Below are positions 52,693 to 61,575 of a DNA stretch of 64,000 nt, piece by piece (position 1 is the stretch's first letter; the number at the start of each line of letters is the position of its first letter). Below the pieces are notes generated by a model, which saw only the letters and a list, made by a program, of their open reading frames with translations, ran no database searches and was not told where the DNA came from. This DNA is from Nocardioides rotundus. Lineage in GTDB: Bacteria; Actinomycetota; Actinomycetes; Propionibacteriales; Nocardioidaceae. Location of the stretch: NCBI RefSeq assembly GCF_019931675.1, contig NZ_CP082922.1, forward strand, positions 1 through 64,000, written 5' to 3'. The translations under genes were made by a program, and so were the position numbers.

Positions 52693-54553
52693 AGGTCACC
52701 TCCTCGGTGAGCGCGGCGGCGCCGTTGCGCTCCTGCACCGAGAGCAGCGCCATCTTCGCCCCCTCCCCGGCGACGTTCCCGGCGGAGACGATCCGCAGCA
52801 CCGGCAGCGAGGGCACCAGCCCGATCCGCACCGCCGCGGCGGGGGACAGGTAGGAGCCGAACGACCCCGCCAGGAGCACCTGCTGCACGTCGGAGGGCGC
52901 GACGCCCATCTCGTCCAGCAGCAGCGACCAGCCGGTGGAGATCGCGGCCTTGGCGAACTGGAGCTCCCGCACGTCACGCTGGGAGAGCACCACCGCGTCG
53001 GGGAGCGAGCCCGCGAGCACGAAGACCCGCTCCTCGCCGATCCGGCCCATCCGGTCGGCCAGCGCGGGCGCGATTGAGGCGACGTCGGCGTCGGGGACGA
53101 ACCGGCCGGTGGAGTCCAGCAGCCCGACCCGGACCAGCTCCGCCACCGCGTCGACCAGCCCGGAGCCGCACAGTCCCCGCGGCGTCAGCGGCGCCTCGTC
53201 GGTGGACCCGATGACGCCGAGCTCCACGACCGGCGCACCCTCGGCGGGCGGCCCGTCGGGGTGCAGCGCGATCGTCTCGATCGCCCCGTCCGCGGCCCGC
53301 ATGCCGCACCGGATCGCGCCGCCCTCGAAGGCCGGCCCGGCCGGCGCCGCAGTGGAGACGATCCGGTGCCCGTCGGAGAGCACGATCTCGCAGTTGGTGC
53401 CGACGTCGACGAACAGCCGCAGCCGCTTGTCGCGGTCCAGCCCCGAGGCCAGCATCCCGGCCACGATGTCGCCGCCGACATAGGCGCCCAGCGAGGGGAA
53501 GACGTACGCCGGCGCACGCGGGTGCACCTTCAGCCCGAGGTCCGCGGCGGCGACTCCGGGGAAGGCGGCGGTCGACATCACGAACGGCGCGACGCCGAGC
53601 GGCTCCGGGTCGATCCCCAGCACCAGCGCGGTCATCGTGGCGTTCCCGGCGAGCGCGACCTCGTAGACGTGCGCCGGGTCGACGCCCGCCTCCTGGCAGA
53701 CCTCGTCGGCCAGTTCGGCAAGCGTGGAGCCCGCCGCGGACTGCAGCCGCGAGAGCGCCTCGCCGTCCAGCATGGTCGCGGAGATGCGGGTGATCACGTC
53801 GCCGCCGAACGGCTGCTGCCGGTTCAGTGTCGAGGCGACCGCGGCCGGGGTGCCGGTCTCCAGGTCCAGCAGTGTCGCGACCACCGTCGTGGTGCCGAGG
53901 TCGAAGGCGAGGCCGTAGCGCACGCCCGTGGTGTCGCCCGGCTCGATGTCGATCAGCTGCTCGTCGGCGACCACCGCGGTCACCTTGAAGTCGGCCTCGC
54001 GCAGCACCTTGGGCAGCCGCCGCAGCACCGCCAGCCCGCAGGTGAAGTCGAGATCGATCAGCGCCGCGCGCAGCCGCTCCACGTCGGTGGTCTGGTCGGA
54101 CAGGCTGGGCTCGTCGAGCTCGACGTACCGCTTCTGCACCGCCGGCCGCAGGATCACCTGCCGCCCGACGCCGACCGTGGCCGCCTTCGGCCGGGTGGTC
54201 AACGGCGGCACCTCGACCTGCAGGTCCGCGGTGGCCTTGACCAGGCACGCGAGCCGCCAGCCCTCCTCGATCTCGCCCTCGGAGAAGGTACGCCGGTCGT
54301 GCGAGGTGACCGGGGCGGTCTGGGCCACCTGCACCTTGCACTTGCGACAGGTGCCGTGGCCCCCGCACGTGCTGTCGATCGCCACGCCGTTCCACGACGC
54401 GGCGTCGAAGACACTCACCCCGGGCGGCACGCGCACCGCCCGCTCCGTGCCGTCGGAGGTGCGCAGCCGCACCTCCACCCGACCGGTCCCGTCGTGGACG
54501 GGGTCGATCGCCTCCCGTGGTGTCAGCAGCCCTTCGCGATGCAGCTCGGTCAC
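52631..54553 (-). CDS. RACo-type corrinoid reactivator (DUF4445/ASKHA with 2Fe-2S)
   Basis: RACo proteins use ATP to reduce inactive Co(II) corrinoid proteins to Co(I). The 640-residue product has an N-terminal 2Fe-2S ferredoxin domain (Cys63, Cys69, Cys72 and Cys103 in CGGHGTCRKC and LACLVK), a linker and an ASKHA ATPase core (YGLAFDLGTTTVVATLLDLE, VDVGTNCEIVL, LAGSFGSYL). GTG 54553 follows GGGAGGGAGGG. Its place directly after the methyltransferase gene identifies its client as the corrinoid protein encoded upstream. Confidence 0.93.
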   Translation of the reverse strand: MTELHREGLLTPREAIDPVHDGTGRVEVRLRTSDGTERAVRVPPGVSVFDAASWNGVAIDSTCGGHGTCRKCKVQVAQTAPVTSHDRRTFSEGEIEEGWRLACLVKATADLQVEVPPLTTRPKAATVGVGRQVILRPAVQKRYVELDEPSLSDQTTDVERLRAALIDLDFTCGLAVLRRLPKVLREADFKVTAVVADEQLIDIEPGDTTGVRYGLAFDLGTTTVVATLLDLETGTPAAVASTLNRQQPFGGDVITRISATMLDGEALSRLQSAAGSTLAELADEVCQEAGVDPAHVYEVALAGNATMTALVLGIDPEPLGVAPFVMSTAAFPGVAAADLGLKVHPRAPAYVFPSLGAYVGGDIVAGMLASGLDRDKRLRLFVDVGTNCEIVLSDGHRIVSTAAPAGPAFEGGAIRCGMRAADGAIETIALHPDGPPAEGAPVVELGVIGSTDEAPLTPRGLCGSGLVDAVAELVRVGLLDSTGRFVPDADVASIAPALADRMGRIGEERVFVLAGSLPDAVVLSQRDVRELQFAKAAISTGWSLLLDEMGVAPSDVQQVLLAGSFGSYLSPAAAVRIGLVPSLPVLRIVSAGNVAGEGAKMALLSVQERNGAAALTEEVTYVELSDRADFNDRFVEQLAF

Positions 54554-54581
54554 GGGGCCCTCCCTCCCGTGGGTGGTGCGC

Positions 54582-55490
54582 TCAGGCCTGGGCGGCGGCC
54601 GCGGTCGACGCGCGGTGCCGGCTGATCCAGGCCATGCCCCAGTCGTCGTGGCCCAGCAGCAGGTCGGCGGCCTTGACCGCCTCGACCACCTGCGGGGTGC
54701 GGGCATCCATGATCGCCGAGGTGAGCCCGGCGGTCATGGCCATCGGCAGGAACGTGGCGTTCAGCGCGTGCCGCGAGGGCATCCCGAAGGAGACGTTGGA
54801 GGCGCCGCAGGTCATGTTGAGCCCCCAGCGCTCCCGGATGCCGCGCATCGTCTCCATCGTGGCGACCGCGGTCGCGGTGTCCGCCCCGATCGGCATGGCG
54901 AGGGGGTCGATGACGATGTCGTTGAGCGCGATGCCGTACTCCTGCGTCGCGACCCGGACGATCTTCTCCACCAGCTCGAGCCGCTTCTCCGGCTCCATCG
55001 GGATCTCGTCCTCGTCGTTGGGCAGGGCGATCACCGCGGCGTCGTACTTCTTCACCAGCGGGAGGATCTGCTCCATCCGCTCGTCCTCGGCGGTGATGGA
55101 GTTGACCAGCGCCCGGCCCTGGTAGGCCGAGAGCCCCGCGTCCAGCGCCTCCACCACCGAGGAGTCGATGCAGATCGGCAGGTCGGTGAGCCCCTGGATC
55201 ATCGTGATCGCCTTGGCGAGCAGGTCCGCCTCGTCCATCAGCGGGACGCCCATGTTGCAGTCGAGTACGTCGGCGCCGCCCTCGACCTGCGCCTTGACGT
55301 CGCGCTCGATGGCGGACATGTCGCCGGCGCGCAGCGCCTCCTGGAAGATCCGCCGGCCGGTCGGGTTGATCCGCTCGCCGATGATGCAGAACGGGCGGTC
55401 GTGGCCGATCACCACCTCGCGGGTGGCCGAGCGGATCGTGGTCTCCTGGGTCTCGACAGGCTCGACCACCGAACTAGTCGCGGCGCTCAT
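54582..55490 (-). CDS. Methyltetrahydrofolate:corrinoid methyltransferase family
   Basis: The 302-residue product is a pterin-binding barrel methyltransferase with IGERINPTGRRIFQEAL, DVLDCNMGVPLMDEADLL, PICIDSSVVEALDAGL, DIVIDPLAMPIG and CGASNVSFGMPSR. In demethylating pathways it moves the methyl group from methyl-Co(III) to tetrahydrofolate. ATG 55490 overlaps the corrinoid gene stop by 4 bp. The first 22 or so residues (SSVVEPVETQET) are encoded by a palindromic repeat element, so the N-terminus is unusually long; normal homologs begin near the IGERIN motif. Confidence 0.92.
   Translation of the reverse strand: MSAATSSVVEPVETQETTIRSATREVVIGHDRPFCIIGERINPTGRRIFQEALRAGDMSAIERDVKAQVEGGADVLDCNMGVPLMDEADLLAKAITMIQGLTDLPICIDSSVVEALDAGLSAYQGRALVNSITAEDERMEQILPLVKKYDAAVIALPNDEDEIPMEPEKRLELVEKIVRVATQEYGIALNDIVIDPLAMPIGADTATAVATMETMRGIRERWGLNMTCGASNVSFGMPSRHALNATFLPMAMTAGLTSAIMDARTPQVVEAVKAADLLLGHDDWGMAWISRHRASTAAAAQA
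55450..55474 (-). repeat. Repeat family A absorbed into coding sequence
   Basis: TCTCGACAGGCTCGACCACC on the plus strand matches repeat family A and lies inside the 5' end of the methyltransferase gene, where it is read as VVEPVET on the minus strand. Confidence 0.85.
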
Positions 55491-56152
55491 GCGGGCACCT
55501 TCGTCCGCTTCTCGTCCAGCAGCGCCTTGGCCCGCTTCACACACGCGGACGCGTCGGCCGCGTAGCCGTCGGCGCCCACGGCGTCGGCGTACTCCTGGGT
55601 CACCGGCGCACCGCCGACCATGACGATCACGTCGTCGCGCATCCCGGCCTTCTCCAGCGCGTTGATGTTCGCCTTGAACATCGGCATGGTCGTGGTCAGG
55701 AACGCGGAGAAGCCGACGATGTCGGGCTGGTGCTCGTCGATCGCGGCGACGAACTTCTCCGGCGCCACCTGGACGCCGAGGTCGATCACCTCGAAGCCGG
55801 CGCCCTCCAACATGATGTTGACCAGGTTCTTGCCGATGTCGTGGACATCGCCCTTGACCGTGCCCATCAAGAACTTGCCGACGGTCTCGACGCCGGTATC
55901 GGCCAGCAGCGGCCGGAGCACCTCCATCGCGCCGGCCATGGCGCGGCCCGCGATCAGCATCTCGGGCACGAAGAAGTCGCCGCGCTCGAAGCGTGCGCCG
56001 ACCTCCTCCAGGCTCGGGATGAGTGCGTCGAAGAGCAGTGTCTGCGGAGGCATGCTCATGCCGAGCGCCTCCTCGGTCAGCTCCAGGACACGGGGTCCGT
56101 TGCCCACGAGGGTCTCGTCGTAGAGGCCCTGCAGGATCTCCTCGGGTGTCAT
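55487..56152 (-). CDS. Corrinoid (B12-binding) methyl carrier protein
   Basis: This protein carries the methyl group on cobalamin between the two methyltransferases. The 221-residue product has a helical cap (about 1-85) and a B12-binding domain with the ligand motif DVHDIG (Asp102, His104, Gly107), followed by VIDLGVQVAPEKFVAAI, SAFLTTTMPM and VMVGGAPVTQEYADAVGADGY. This matches MtbC/MttC/MtgC proteins. It starts at ATG 56152, overlapping the iclR stop (ATGA), and is followed by the methyltransferase, again with a 4-bp overlap. Confidence 0.95.
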   Translation of the reverse strand: MTPEEILQGLYDETLVGNGPRVLELTEEALGMSMPPQTLLFDALIPSLEEVGARFERGDFFVPEMLIAGRAMAGAMEVLRPLLADTGVETVGKFLMGTVKGDVHDIGKNLVNIMLEGAGFEVIDLGVQVAPEKFVAAIDEHQPDIVGFSAFLTTTMPMFKANINALEKAGMRDDVIVMVGGAPVTQEYADAVGADGYAADASACVKRAKALLDEKRTKVPA

Positions 56153-56958
56153 GCTGCGCCCTCCCTCTTGCTCGTGCGACGGCGGAGCACGGCGCTGAGC
56201 TCCGCAGCCTGGTCGATGAGGTGGCGGCCGATCTCGTCGATCCGGTCGCCGATGCGGCTGGTGGGTCCGCTGACCCCCAGCGCGCCGAACACGGTGGACC
56301 CCATGCCGGTGACCGGGGCGGCCACGGCGGTGAGTCCGACCTCCAGCTCGTCCACGGCGCTGGCGTAGCCGCGCTCGCGGATGGCTGCGATCTGCCGGTC
56401 GAGGGTCACCGGCAGGGTGACGGTCTGCGAGGTGAGCTCGGTGAGCCCCTCGGCAGGCCGGGGGAGGGCGTCGTGCGCGATCAGCACCTTGCCGATCGCG
56501 CTGGCGTGCGGCGCGACGTCGCGCTGCGTCCAGTCCTGCGCCCCGAGGAGGTAGTCGGTGTCGACCTGCGCGACGTGCACCATCTGGCCGTTGCGTACGA
56601 CGCCCAGGTGCACCGTCTCGCGCGTGGTGGCGGCCACCCGCTCCATCACCGGACGGGCCAGCCGCGCGGTCTCCTCCCACGGATCGTGCCGGGCGGCGTA
56701 GAGCCAGAACAGCGGCCCGGCGACGTAGCCGAGGTCGGTGCTCTCGATCAGCCGTCCCGCCTCCAGCGCCGCGAGCAGCCGGCTGGCCGTGGACTTGGCC
56801 AGGCCCAGCTCGCCGGCGATCCCGGTGGAGGTCAACGGCTCCTCCGACTCGACCACCAGCGCCACGATCGCCGAGGCGCGGTCCACCGCCTGGGTCCCGC
56901 CGGGGGCGGGGGCGTTGGCGGCGGCGCTGGCAGGGCGCTCGGCTGTCGGGGTGGACAC
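56149..56958 (-). CDS. IclR family regulator (cluster-specific)
   Basis: The 269-residue protein has the IclR winged helix (ESEEPLTSTGIAGELGLAKSTASRLLAAL) and the C-terminal effector domain (IGKVLIAHDALP, VDELEVGLTAVAAPV). It is the first gene of the minus-strand operon iclR-corrinoid-methyltransferase-RACo-DUF1638, so it is probably autoregulated. GTG 56958 with GGAGG is preferred over ATG 56988, which would extend into the operator. It is divergent from mttB over an inverted repeat. Confidence 0.9.
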   Translation of the reverse strand: MSTPTAERPASAAANAPAPGGTQAVDRASAIVALVVESEEPLTSTGIAGELGLAKSTASRLLAALEAGRLIESTDLGYVAGPLFWLYAARHDPWEETARLARPVMERVAATTRETVHLGVVRNGQMVHVAQVDTDYLLGAQDWTQRDVAPHASAIGKVLIAHDALPRPAEGLTELTSQTVTLPVTLDRQIAAIRERGYASAVDELEVGLTAVAAPVTGMGSTVFGALGVSGPTSRIGDRIDEIGRHLIDQAAELSAVLRRRTSKREGAA

Positions 56959-56985
56959 ATGACCTCCGGGGGTGGACGGGAGTTC

Positions 56986-57014
56986 CATGATGTGGAACCG
57001 TTCCCCACATCGTG
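56986..57014. promoter_or_regulatory. Inverted repeat between iclR and mttB
   Basis: CATGATGTGG (56986-56995) is repeated inverted as CCACATCGTG (57005-57014) with one mismatch and a 9-bp spacer, centred between the two divergent operons. This is a likely IclR operator controlling both. Confidence 0.6.
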
Positions 57015-57062
57015 AGGTAGAGCACAGTCCCGGGTCAAGGACCCGTCCCCAGGAGGTTTGTC

Positions 57063-58523
57063 GTGTTCCGCAACCAGATGCCCCGCTACGAGATCCTCTC
57101 CGCCGACGCGATGGCCACCCTCGACGGCGGCTGGCGGCGGATCCTGACCGAGCTGGGCGTGGAGTTCATGGACGATCGTGCGCTCGAGCTGTTCCGCAGC
57201 CACGGGCAGAAGATCGAGGGCAACACCGTCTTCCTCGATCCCGAGTTCGTGCTCGAGCAGGTCGCCAAGGCGCCGCGCGAGTTCGACGTGCAGGCGCGCA
57301 ACCCGGAGAACTCGGTGCACATCGGCGGGGACAGCATGGCCTTCGGCGCGGTCTACGGCCCGCCGTTCGTGCGCGAGGGGGAGGTCCGCCGGGACGCGAC
57401 GATGGTGGACTTCCGCAACTTCACCAAGCTCGCCCAGTCCTACGCCGTGCTGGACTCCGCGGGCGGGGTGATCTGCGAGCCGAACGACACCCCGCTGGAC
57501 AGCCGGCACCTGGACATGACCTACGCACTGCAGACGCTCACCGACAAGATCTACATGGGCAACGTGGTGTCAGGGACGAACGCGGCGGACACGATCGCGA
57601 TGTCCTCCATCCTCTTCGGCGCCGGCGAGGGCGCCGAGGTCGGTCGGCAGCGGATCGAGGAGACGCCGGCGACCATCTCGCTGATCAACTGCAACTCGCC
57701 GCTGCGGTGGGACGACCGGATGCTGGAGGCGCAGTTCGAGTACTCCGCGGCCAACCAGGCCGTCGTCCTCACTCCGTTCCTGCTGATGGGCGCGATGTCG
57801 CCGGTGACCGTGCCGGCGGCGCTGGTGCAGCAGATCGCCGAGGCGCTGAGCGGGATCACCCTCTCCCAGCTGATCCGGCCCGGCTCGCCGGTGGTGTTCG
57901 GCTCGTTCCTGTCCAACATCGACATGCAGTCGGGCTCGCCGACCTTCGGCACGCCGGAGTCGGGGATCGGGCTGCTGTGCACGGGCCAGATCGCGCGGCA
58001 CTTCGGGCTGCCCTTCCGCACCGGCGGCGGTCTGACCTCCTCGCAGGTGCCGGACGCGCAGGCGGGCTATGAGGCGCTGATGACGCTGATGCCGACCTTC
58101 CTCGCCGGGGCCAACTGGGTGATGCACTCCGCCGGCTGGCTGGAGGGCGGCCTGGTCGCGGGGTATGAGAAGTTCATCACCGACGTGCAGCTGCTGGAGA
58201 TGCTGCAGCAGGAGTTCACGCCGCTGGAGGTCGACGAGGCCTCGCTGGCCTTCGACGCGCACCAGGAGGTCGGCGCCGGCGGGCACTTCCTCGGCGCGAT
58301 GCACACCATGGAGCGCTTCCGGACCTGCTTCTACCGGCCGTTCCTCAACTCCTCGGACAACTACGAGCGGTGGATGCGCGGCGGCGGCGAGGACGCCGCG
58401 GCGCGTGCCGGGAAGATCTACCGGGAGAGGCTCGAGGAGTACGTCGAGCCGCCGATGGACGAGGCCGTGCGCGCCGAGCTGGAGGAGTACGTCGTACGCC
58501 GTCGCGCGGAGTTGGGAGACTGA
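57063..58523 (+). CDS. MttB-family (non-pyrrolysine) quaternary amine methyltransferase
   Basis: MttB-family enzymes demethylate amines onto a corrinoid protein; those without pyrrolysine act on quaternary amines such as glycine betaine. The 486-residue product has the barrel with ELGVEFMDDRALELF, GGVICEPNDTPLDSRHLDM, LQTLTDKIYMGNVVSG, GSPTFGTPESGIGLL and PFRTGGGLTSSQVPDAQAGYE; no in-frame TAG is present. GTG 57063 follows CCAGGAGGTTTGTC. Likely glycine betaine methyltransferase given the transporter and oxidase nearby; carnitine or proline betaine are alternatives. Confidence 0.92.
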   Translation: MFRNQMPRYEILSADAMATLDGGWRRILTELGVEFMDDRALELFRSHGQKIEGNTVFLDPEFVLEQVAKAPREFDVQARNPENSVHIGGDSMAFGAVYGPPFVREGEVRRDATMVDFRNFTKLAQSYAVLDSAGGVICEPNDTPLDSRHLDMTYALQTLTDKIYMGNVVSGTNAADTIAMSSILFGAGEGAEVGRQRIEETPATISLINCNSPLRWDDRMLEAQFEYSAANQAVVLTPFLLMGAMSPVTVPAALVQQIAEALSGITLSQLIRPGSPVVFGSFLSNIDMQSGSPTFGTPESGIGLLCTGQIARHFGLPFRTGGGLTSSQVPDAQAGYEALMTLMPTFLAGANWVMHSAGWLEGGLVAGYEKFITDVQLLEMLQQEFTPLEVDEASLAFDAHQEVGAGGHFLGAMHTMERFRTCFYRPFLNSSDNYERWMRGGGEDAAARAGKIYRERLEEYVEPPMDEAVRAELEEYVVRRRAELGD

Positions 58524-58527
58524 GGGC

Positions 58528-59406
58528 ATGTCCTCCCCCATCCCAGCTCCCGAGGTGCCGCACGACTACGTGCTGACCCTGCGCTGCCCGGACCGTCCCG
58601 GGATCGTGCACGCGGTCTCCGGCTTCCTGGTCCGCAACGCCGGGAACATCACCGAGTCCCAGCAGTTCGGCGACCCGAACACCGGCGACTTCTTCATGCG
58701 CGTCGCGTTCACCACCGAGGGCGACGAGGGGGTCGAGGCGCTGCGCGAGGACTTCGCCGAGGTGGGTGAGCGCTACGGGATGGAGTTCACGATCTTCGAC
58801 GCGCGGGCGCCGTACCGCACCCTGATCATGGTCTCCAAGCACCTGCACTGCCTCAATGACCTGCTCTTCCGTTGGTGGACCGGGCAACTGCAGATCGACA
58901 TCCCGGTCGTGGTCTCCAACCACCGCGACGCCGAGGCGCTGGTGCGGTCCTACGGGCTGGAGTTCGAGCACCTGCCGGTGACGCCGGAGACCAAGCCGGC
59001 CGCGGAGGACCGGCTGCGCGAGCTGGTCGCCGAGCACGACGTGGACCTGGTGGTGCTCGCGCGCTACATGCAGGTGCTCTCCGACCAACTGTGCCGCGAC
59101 CTGGACGGGCGGGCGATCAACATCCACCACTCGTTCCTGCCGAGCTTCAAGGGCGCCAAGCCGTACCACCAGGCGTTCGATCGGGGCGTGAAGCTGGTCG
59201 GCGCGACCGCGCACTACGTCACCGCGGACCTGGACGAGGGGCCGATCATCGAGCAGGACGTGCTGCGGGTGGACCACTCCTACTCCCAGGACCAGCTGGT
59301 CGCCGCCGGCCGCGACGTCGAGGCGCAGGTGCTCTCGCGTGCCGTGCGCTGGCACAGCGAGTCGCGGGTGCTGCGCAACGGCCACCGGACCGTCGTCTTC
59401 CGCTGA
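58528..59406 (+). CDS. purU: Formyltetrahydrofolate deformylase
   Basis: PurU hydrolyses 10-formyl-tetrahydrofolate to formate and tetrahydrofolate. The 292-residue protein has an N-terminal ACT domain (LTLRCPDRPGIVHAVSGFLV) and a formyltransferase domain with INIHHSFLPSFKGAKPY and the catalytic Asn-His-Asp set. ATG 58528 lies 4 bp after mttB. In a demethylation pathway it frees folate from excess one-carbon units; PurU next to dimethylglycine/sarcosine oxidases is a recurring arrangement. Confidence 0.95.
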   Translation: MSSPIPAPEVPHDYVLTLRCPDRPGIVHAVSGFLVRNAGNITESQQFGDPNTGDFFMRVAFTTEGDEGVEALREDFAEVGERYGMEFTIFDARAPYRTLIMVSKHLHCLNDLLFRWWTGQLQIDIPVVVSNHRDAEALVRSYGLEFEHLPVTPETKPAAEDRLRELVAEHDVDLVVLARYMQVLSDQLCRDLDGRAINIHHSFLPSFKGAKPYHQAFDRGVKLVGATAHYVTADLDEGPIIEQDVLRVDHSYSQDQLVAAGRDVEAQVLSRAVRWHSESRVLRNGHRTVVFR

Positions 59407-59409
59407 GCC

Positions 59410-59808
59410 GTGGAGCTGACCGGTGGCTGCCTCTGCGGCGGTGTGCGACTCCGTCTCAGTGGCGAGGTGCGCGCGCCGTTGGTCTGTCATTGCGAGGACT
59501 GCCGGCGCTGGCACGGTGCCGCTCCGGCATTCGTCGCCGTGCCGCGCGCGGGGCTGATGGTCGAGGGGGAGGTGTCGTGGTACGCCGCCCCGGGCAAGCC
59601 TCCGCGGGGATTCTGCCCCACGTGCGGTTCCTCCCTGCTCTGGTCCGCACCCGAGCGGGACACGATCGGGGTCGTGGCGGGCGTCGTGGACCAACCCACC
59701 GGCTTGTCGGTCGCCGGCCACATCTTCACCGCCGACCGGGCCGACTACGACCCGCCGCCTCCCCGAGGGCTACCCACCTACCCGGGACCGGTGTGCGACG
59801 GATCGTGA
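59410..59808 (+). CDS. GFA/CENP-V-fold zinc protein
   Basis: The 132-residue protein has the zinc cysteine pattern of the glutathione-dependent formaldehyde-activating (GFA) fold: GGCLCGGVRL, VCHCEDCRRWHG and FCPTCGSSLLW. Actinobacteria lack glutathione, so any formaldehyde role would be with another thiol or none. It lies 3 bp after purU, in a pathway where formaldehyde-level carbon is released, so a link is plausible but unproven. GTG 59410 is used. Confidence 0.88.
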   Translation: MELTGGCLCGGVRLRLSGEVRAPLVCHCEDCRRWHGAAPAFVAVPRAGLMVEGEVSWYAAPGKPPRGFCPTCGSSLLWSAPERDTIGVVAGVVDQPTGLSVAGHIFTADRADYDPPPPRGLPTYPGPVCDGS

Positions 59809-59931
59809 GCGACGCTCCGATGCGGCCCGGCCGTGGTCGATTGTTCACGGGGCCTGAAAGCCGCACGGCAGGGCTGTGCCTCCGGGGCTCTGCGGACGCC
59901 ATCCGTCCCCGGCTGCTGTCAGGATCCGGGC

Positions 59932-60663
59932 ATGACGACCTACTCCGAGACCGACGAGTTCGAAGGCGCGACCTTCGTTCGGACCAGCCTCAAAGGCGCC
60001 ACCGTGCGCTTCTCCGACGTCAGTGGCGTGACGATGCGCGGCGTCGACGTCGACGGGCTCGACATCGACAGTCACGACCTGTTCTTCGGCCGTGTCCTGG
60101 TCAACGGGGTCGACGTGGTGCCGCTGGTGGAGGCCGAGCTGAACCGGCGGTTCCCGGGCCGTGAGCTGCAGAAGGCGCAGACGCCCGAGGGGTTGCGCGA
60201 AGGCTGGGAGGCGGTGCAGGCGGCCTGGGCGGAGACGGTGACCGCGACGCCGGCCGAGCTCGTGGACGCCCACGTCGAGGACGAGTGGTCCCTGGCCCAG
60301 ACCCTGCGGCACCTGATCCTGGCGACCGACGCCTGGCTGGGCGGTGCGATCCAGGGCACCGAGCAGCCCTTCCACGAGATCGGGCTCGTCTTCACCGGCG
60401 CCGAGCGGATGGGCTTCGACATGTCGGTCTTCCGCGAGGAGCTTCCGGAGTACGACGAGGTGCTCGCGGTCCGCGCGGAGCGGCAGCGTCAGGTGACCGA
60501 CTTCCTGGCCTCGGTCACCCCGGAGGAGCTCGCCGAGGAGCGCGAGGATCCGTGGGGCTTCGGCGACTGGCGCCCCACCGTGGGCGACTGCGTCCGGGTG
60601 ATCCTGGAGGAGGAGTGGGCGCACCTGCGCTACATCCGGCGCGACCTGGCCCTGCTCAGCTGA
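59932..60663 (+). CDS. DinB family protein with pentapeptide-like N-terminus
   Basis: The 243-residue protein has an N-terminal right-handed beta-helix-like stretch (GATFVRTSLKGATVRFSDVS, about 14-45) and a C-terminal DinB four-helix domain with EWSLAQTLRHLILATDAWLGG and a later EEEWAHLRYIRRD. The metal-site histidines are seen. DinB proteins use metal and a thiol for diverse reactions. ATG 59932 is used. It may be only loosely tied to the betaine genes. Confidence 0.83.
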   Translation: MTTYSETDEFEGATFVRTSLKGATVRFSDVSGVTMRGVDVDGLDIDSHDLFFGRVLVNGVDVVPLVEAELNRRFPGRELQKAQTPEGLREGWEAVQAAWAETVTATPAELVDAHVEDEWSLAQTLRHLILATDAWLGGAIQGTEQPFHEIGLVFTGAERMGFDMSVFREELPEYDEVLAVRAERQRQVTDFLASVTPEELAEEREDPWGFGDWRPTVGDCVRVILEEEWAHLRYIRRDLALLS

Positions 60664-60731
60664 GCCGCCCGGGCGGTCGGTGACGGACCCGAGGCCGTGC
60701 GGACGCCGATGGACTCTTCTATGGTTGCGCC

Positions 60732-61514
60732 ATGAGCAACGGGACGGCGGAGCGCGGAACGAACGGGGTCCAGTCGGTCGACCGGGCGCTGGGCATCCTG
60801 GAGCGGCTGGCCCGCGCCGGCGAGCTCGGGGTCACCGAGCTGGCCCAGGAGATGGGCGTGCACAAATCCACCGCCTTCCGGCTGGTGACCACGCTGGAGG
60901 ACCATGGGCTGGTCGAGCAGACCGAGGAGCGGGGGAAGTACCGCCTCGGCATGGGGATCCTGCGTCTGGCCGGCGCGACCACCGCCCGGCTCGACCTGGT
61001 GCAGGAGGCACGGCCGGTCTGCCGCCAGCTCGCCACGGCCACCGGCGAGACGGTCAACATCGCGGTCCTCTCCGACGCCTCCGCGCTGTACGTCGAGCAG
61101 GTCGCCGGCTCCTCGGCCCTGCAGTCGCACAACTGGGTCGGGCAGCACATCCCGCTGCACGCGACCTCCAACGGCAAGGTGCTGCTCAGCGGACTCCCCG
61201 ACGACGAGCTCGCCAGCCTGCTGGAGGACCTGCCGTCCTACACCGAGCTCACCATCACCGCCCGCGACCTGCTCACCGCGGAGCTGGAGAAGGTGCGCGA
61301 TGAGGGGTACGCCGTCGCGGTGGACGAGCTCGAGGTCGGGCTCACCGCCGCGGCCGCGCCCATCCGGTCCGCTCACGGCGACGTGATCGCCTCGATGAGC
61401 GTCTCCGGGTCGACGTACCGCATGTCCGGCGACGCGCTCGATGAGGTCATCGCCCACCTGCGTGAGGCCGCCGCCGAGGTGTCGCGTAGGCTCGGTTGGG
61501 TTGGCCTGCACTAG
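60732..61514 (+). CDS. IclR family regulator (transport/oxidase side)
   Basis: The 260-residue protein has the winged helix (LGVTELAQEMGVHKSTAFRLVTTLEDHGL) and effector domain (HATSNGKVLLSGL, VDELEVGLTAAAAPI). It is a paralog of the IclR at 56149, sharing the VDELEVGLTA segment. It lies upstream of the BCCT gene, with a 129-bp gap holding an inverted repeat. It probably controls transport and oxidation genes. ATG 60732 is used. Confidence 0.9.
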   Translation: MSNGTAERGTNGVQSVDRALGILERLARAGELGVTELAQEMGVHKSTAFRLVTTLEDHGLVEQTEERGKYRLGMGILRLAGATTARLDLVQEARPVCRQLATATGETVNIAVLSDASALYVEQVAGSSALQSHNWVGQHIPLHATSNGKVLLSGLPDDELASLLEDLPSYTELTITARDLLTAELEKVRDEGYAVAVDELEVGLTAAAAPIRSAHGDVIASMSVSGSTYRMSGDALDEVIAHLREAAAEVSRRLGWVGLH

Positions 61515-61575
61515 AGTGCGGCCTGGCGCGCATGCTTGACGCCCGACCTCGCGAGGTGAATCCTCAGTGAACGCG

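Noticed and set aside
57063..58523. Possible pyrrolysine codon in the MttB-family gene
   Set aside because: The frame has no internal TAG, and no pyl genes are present in the window.
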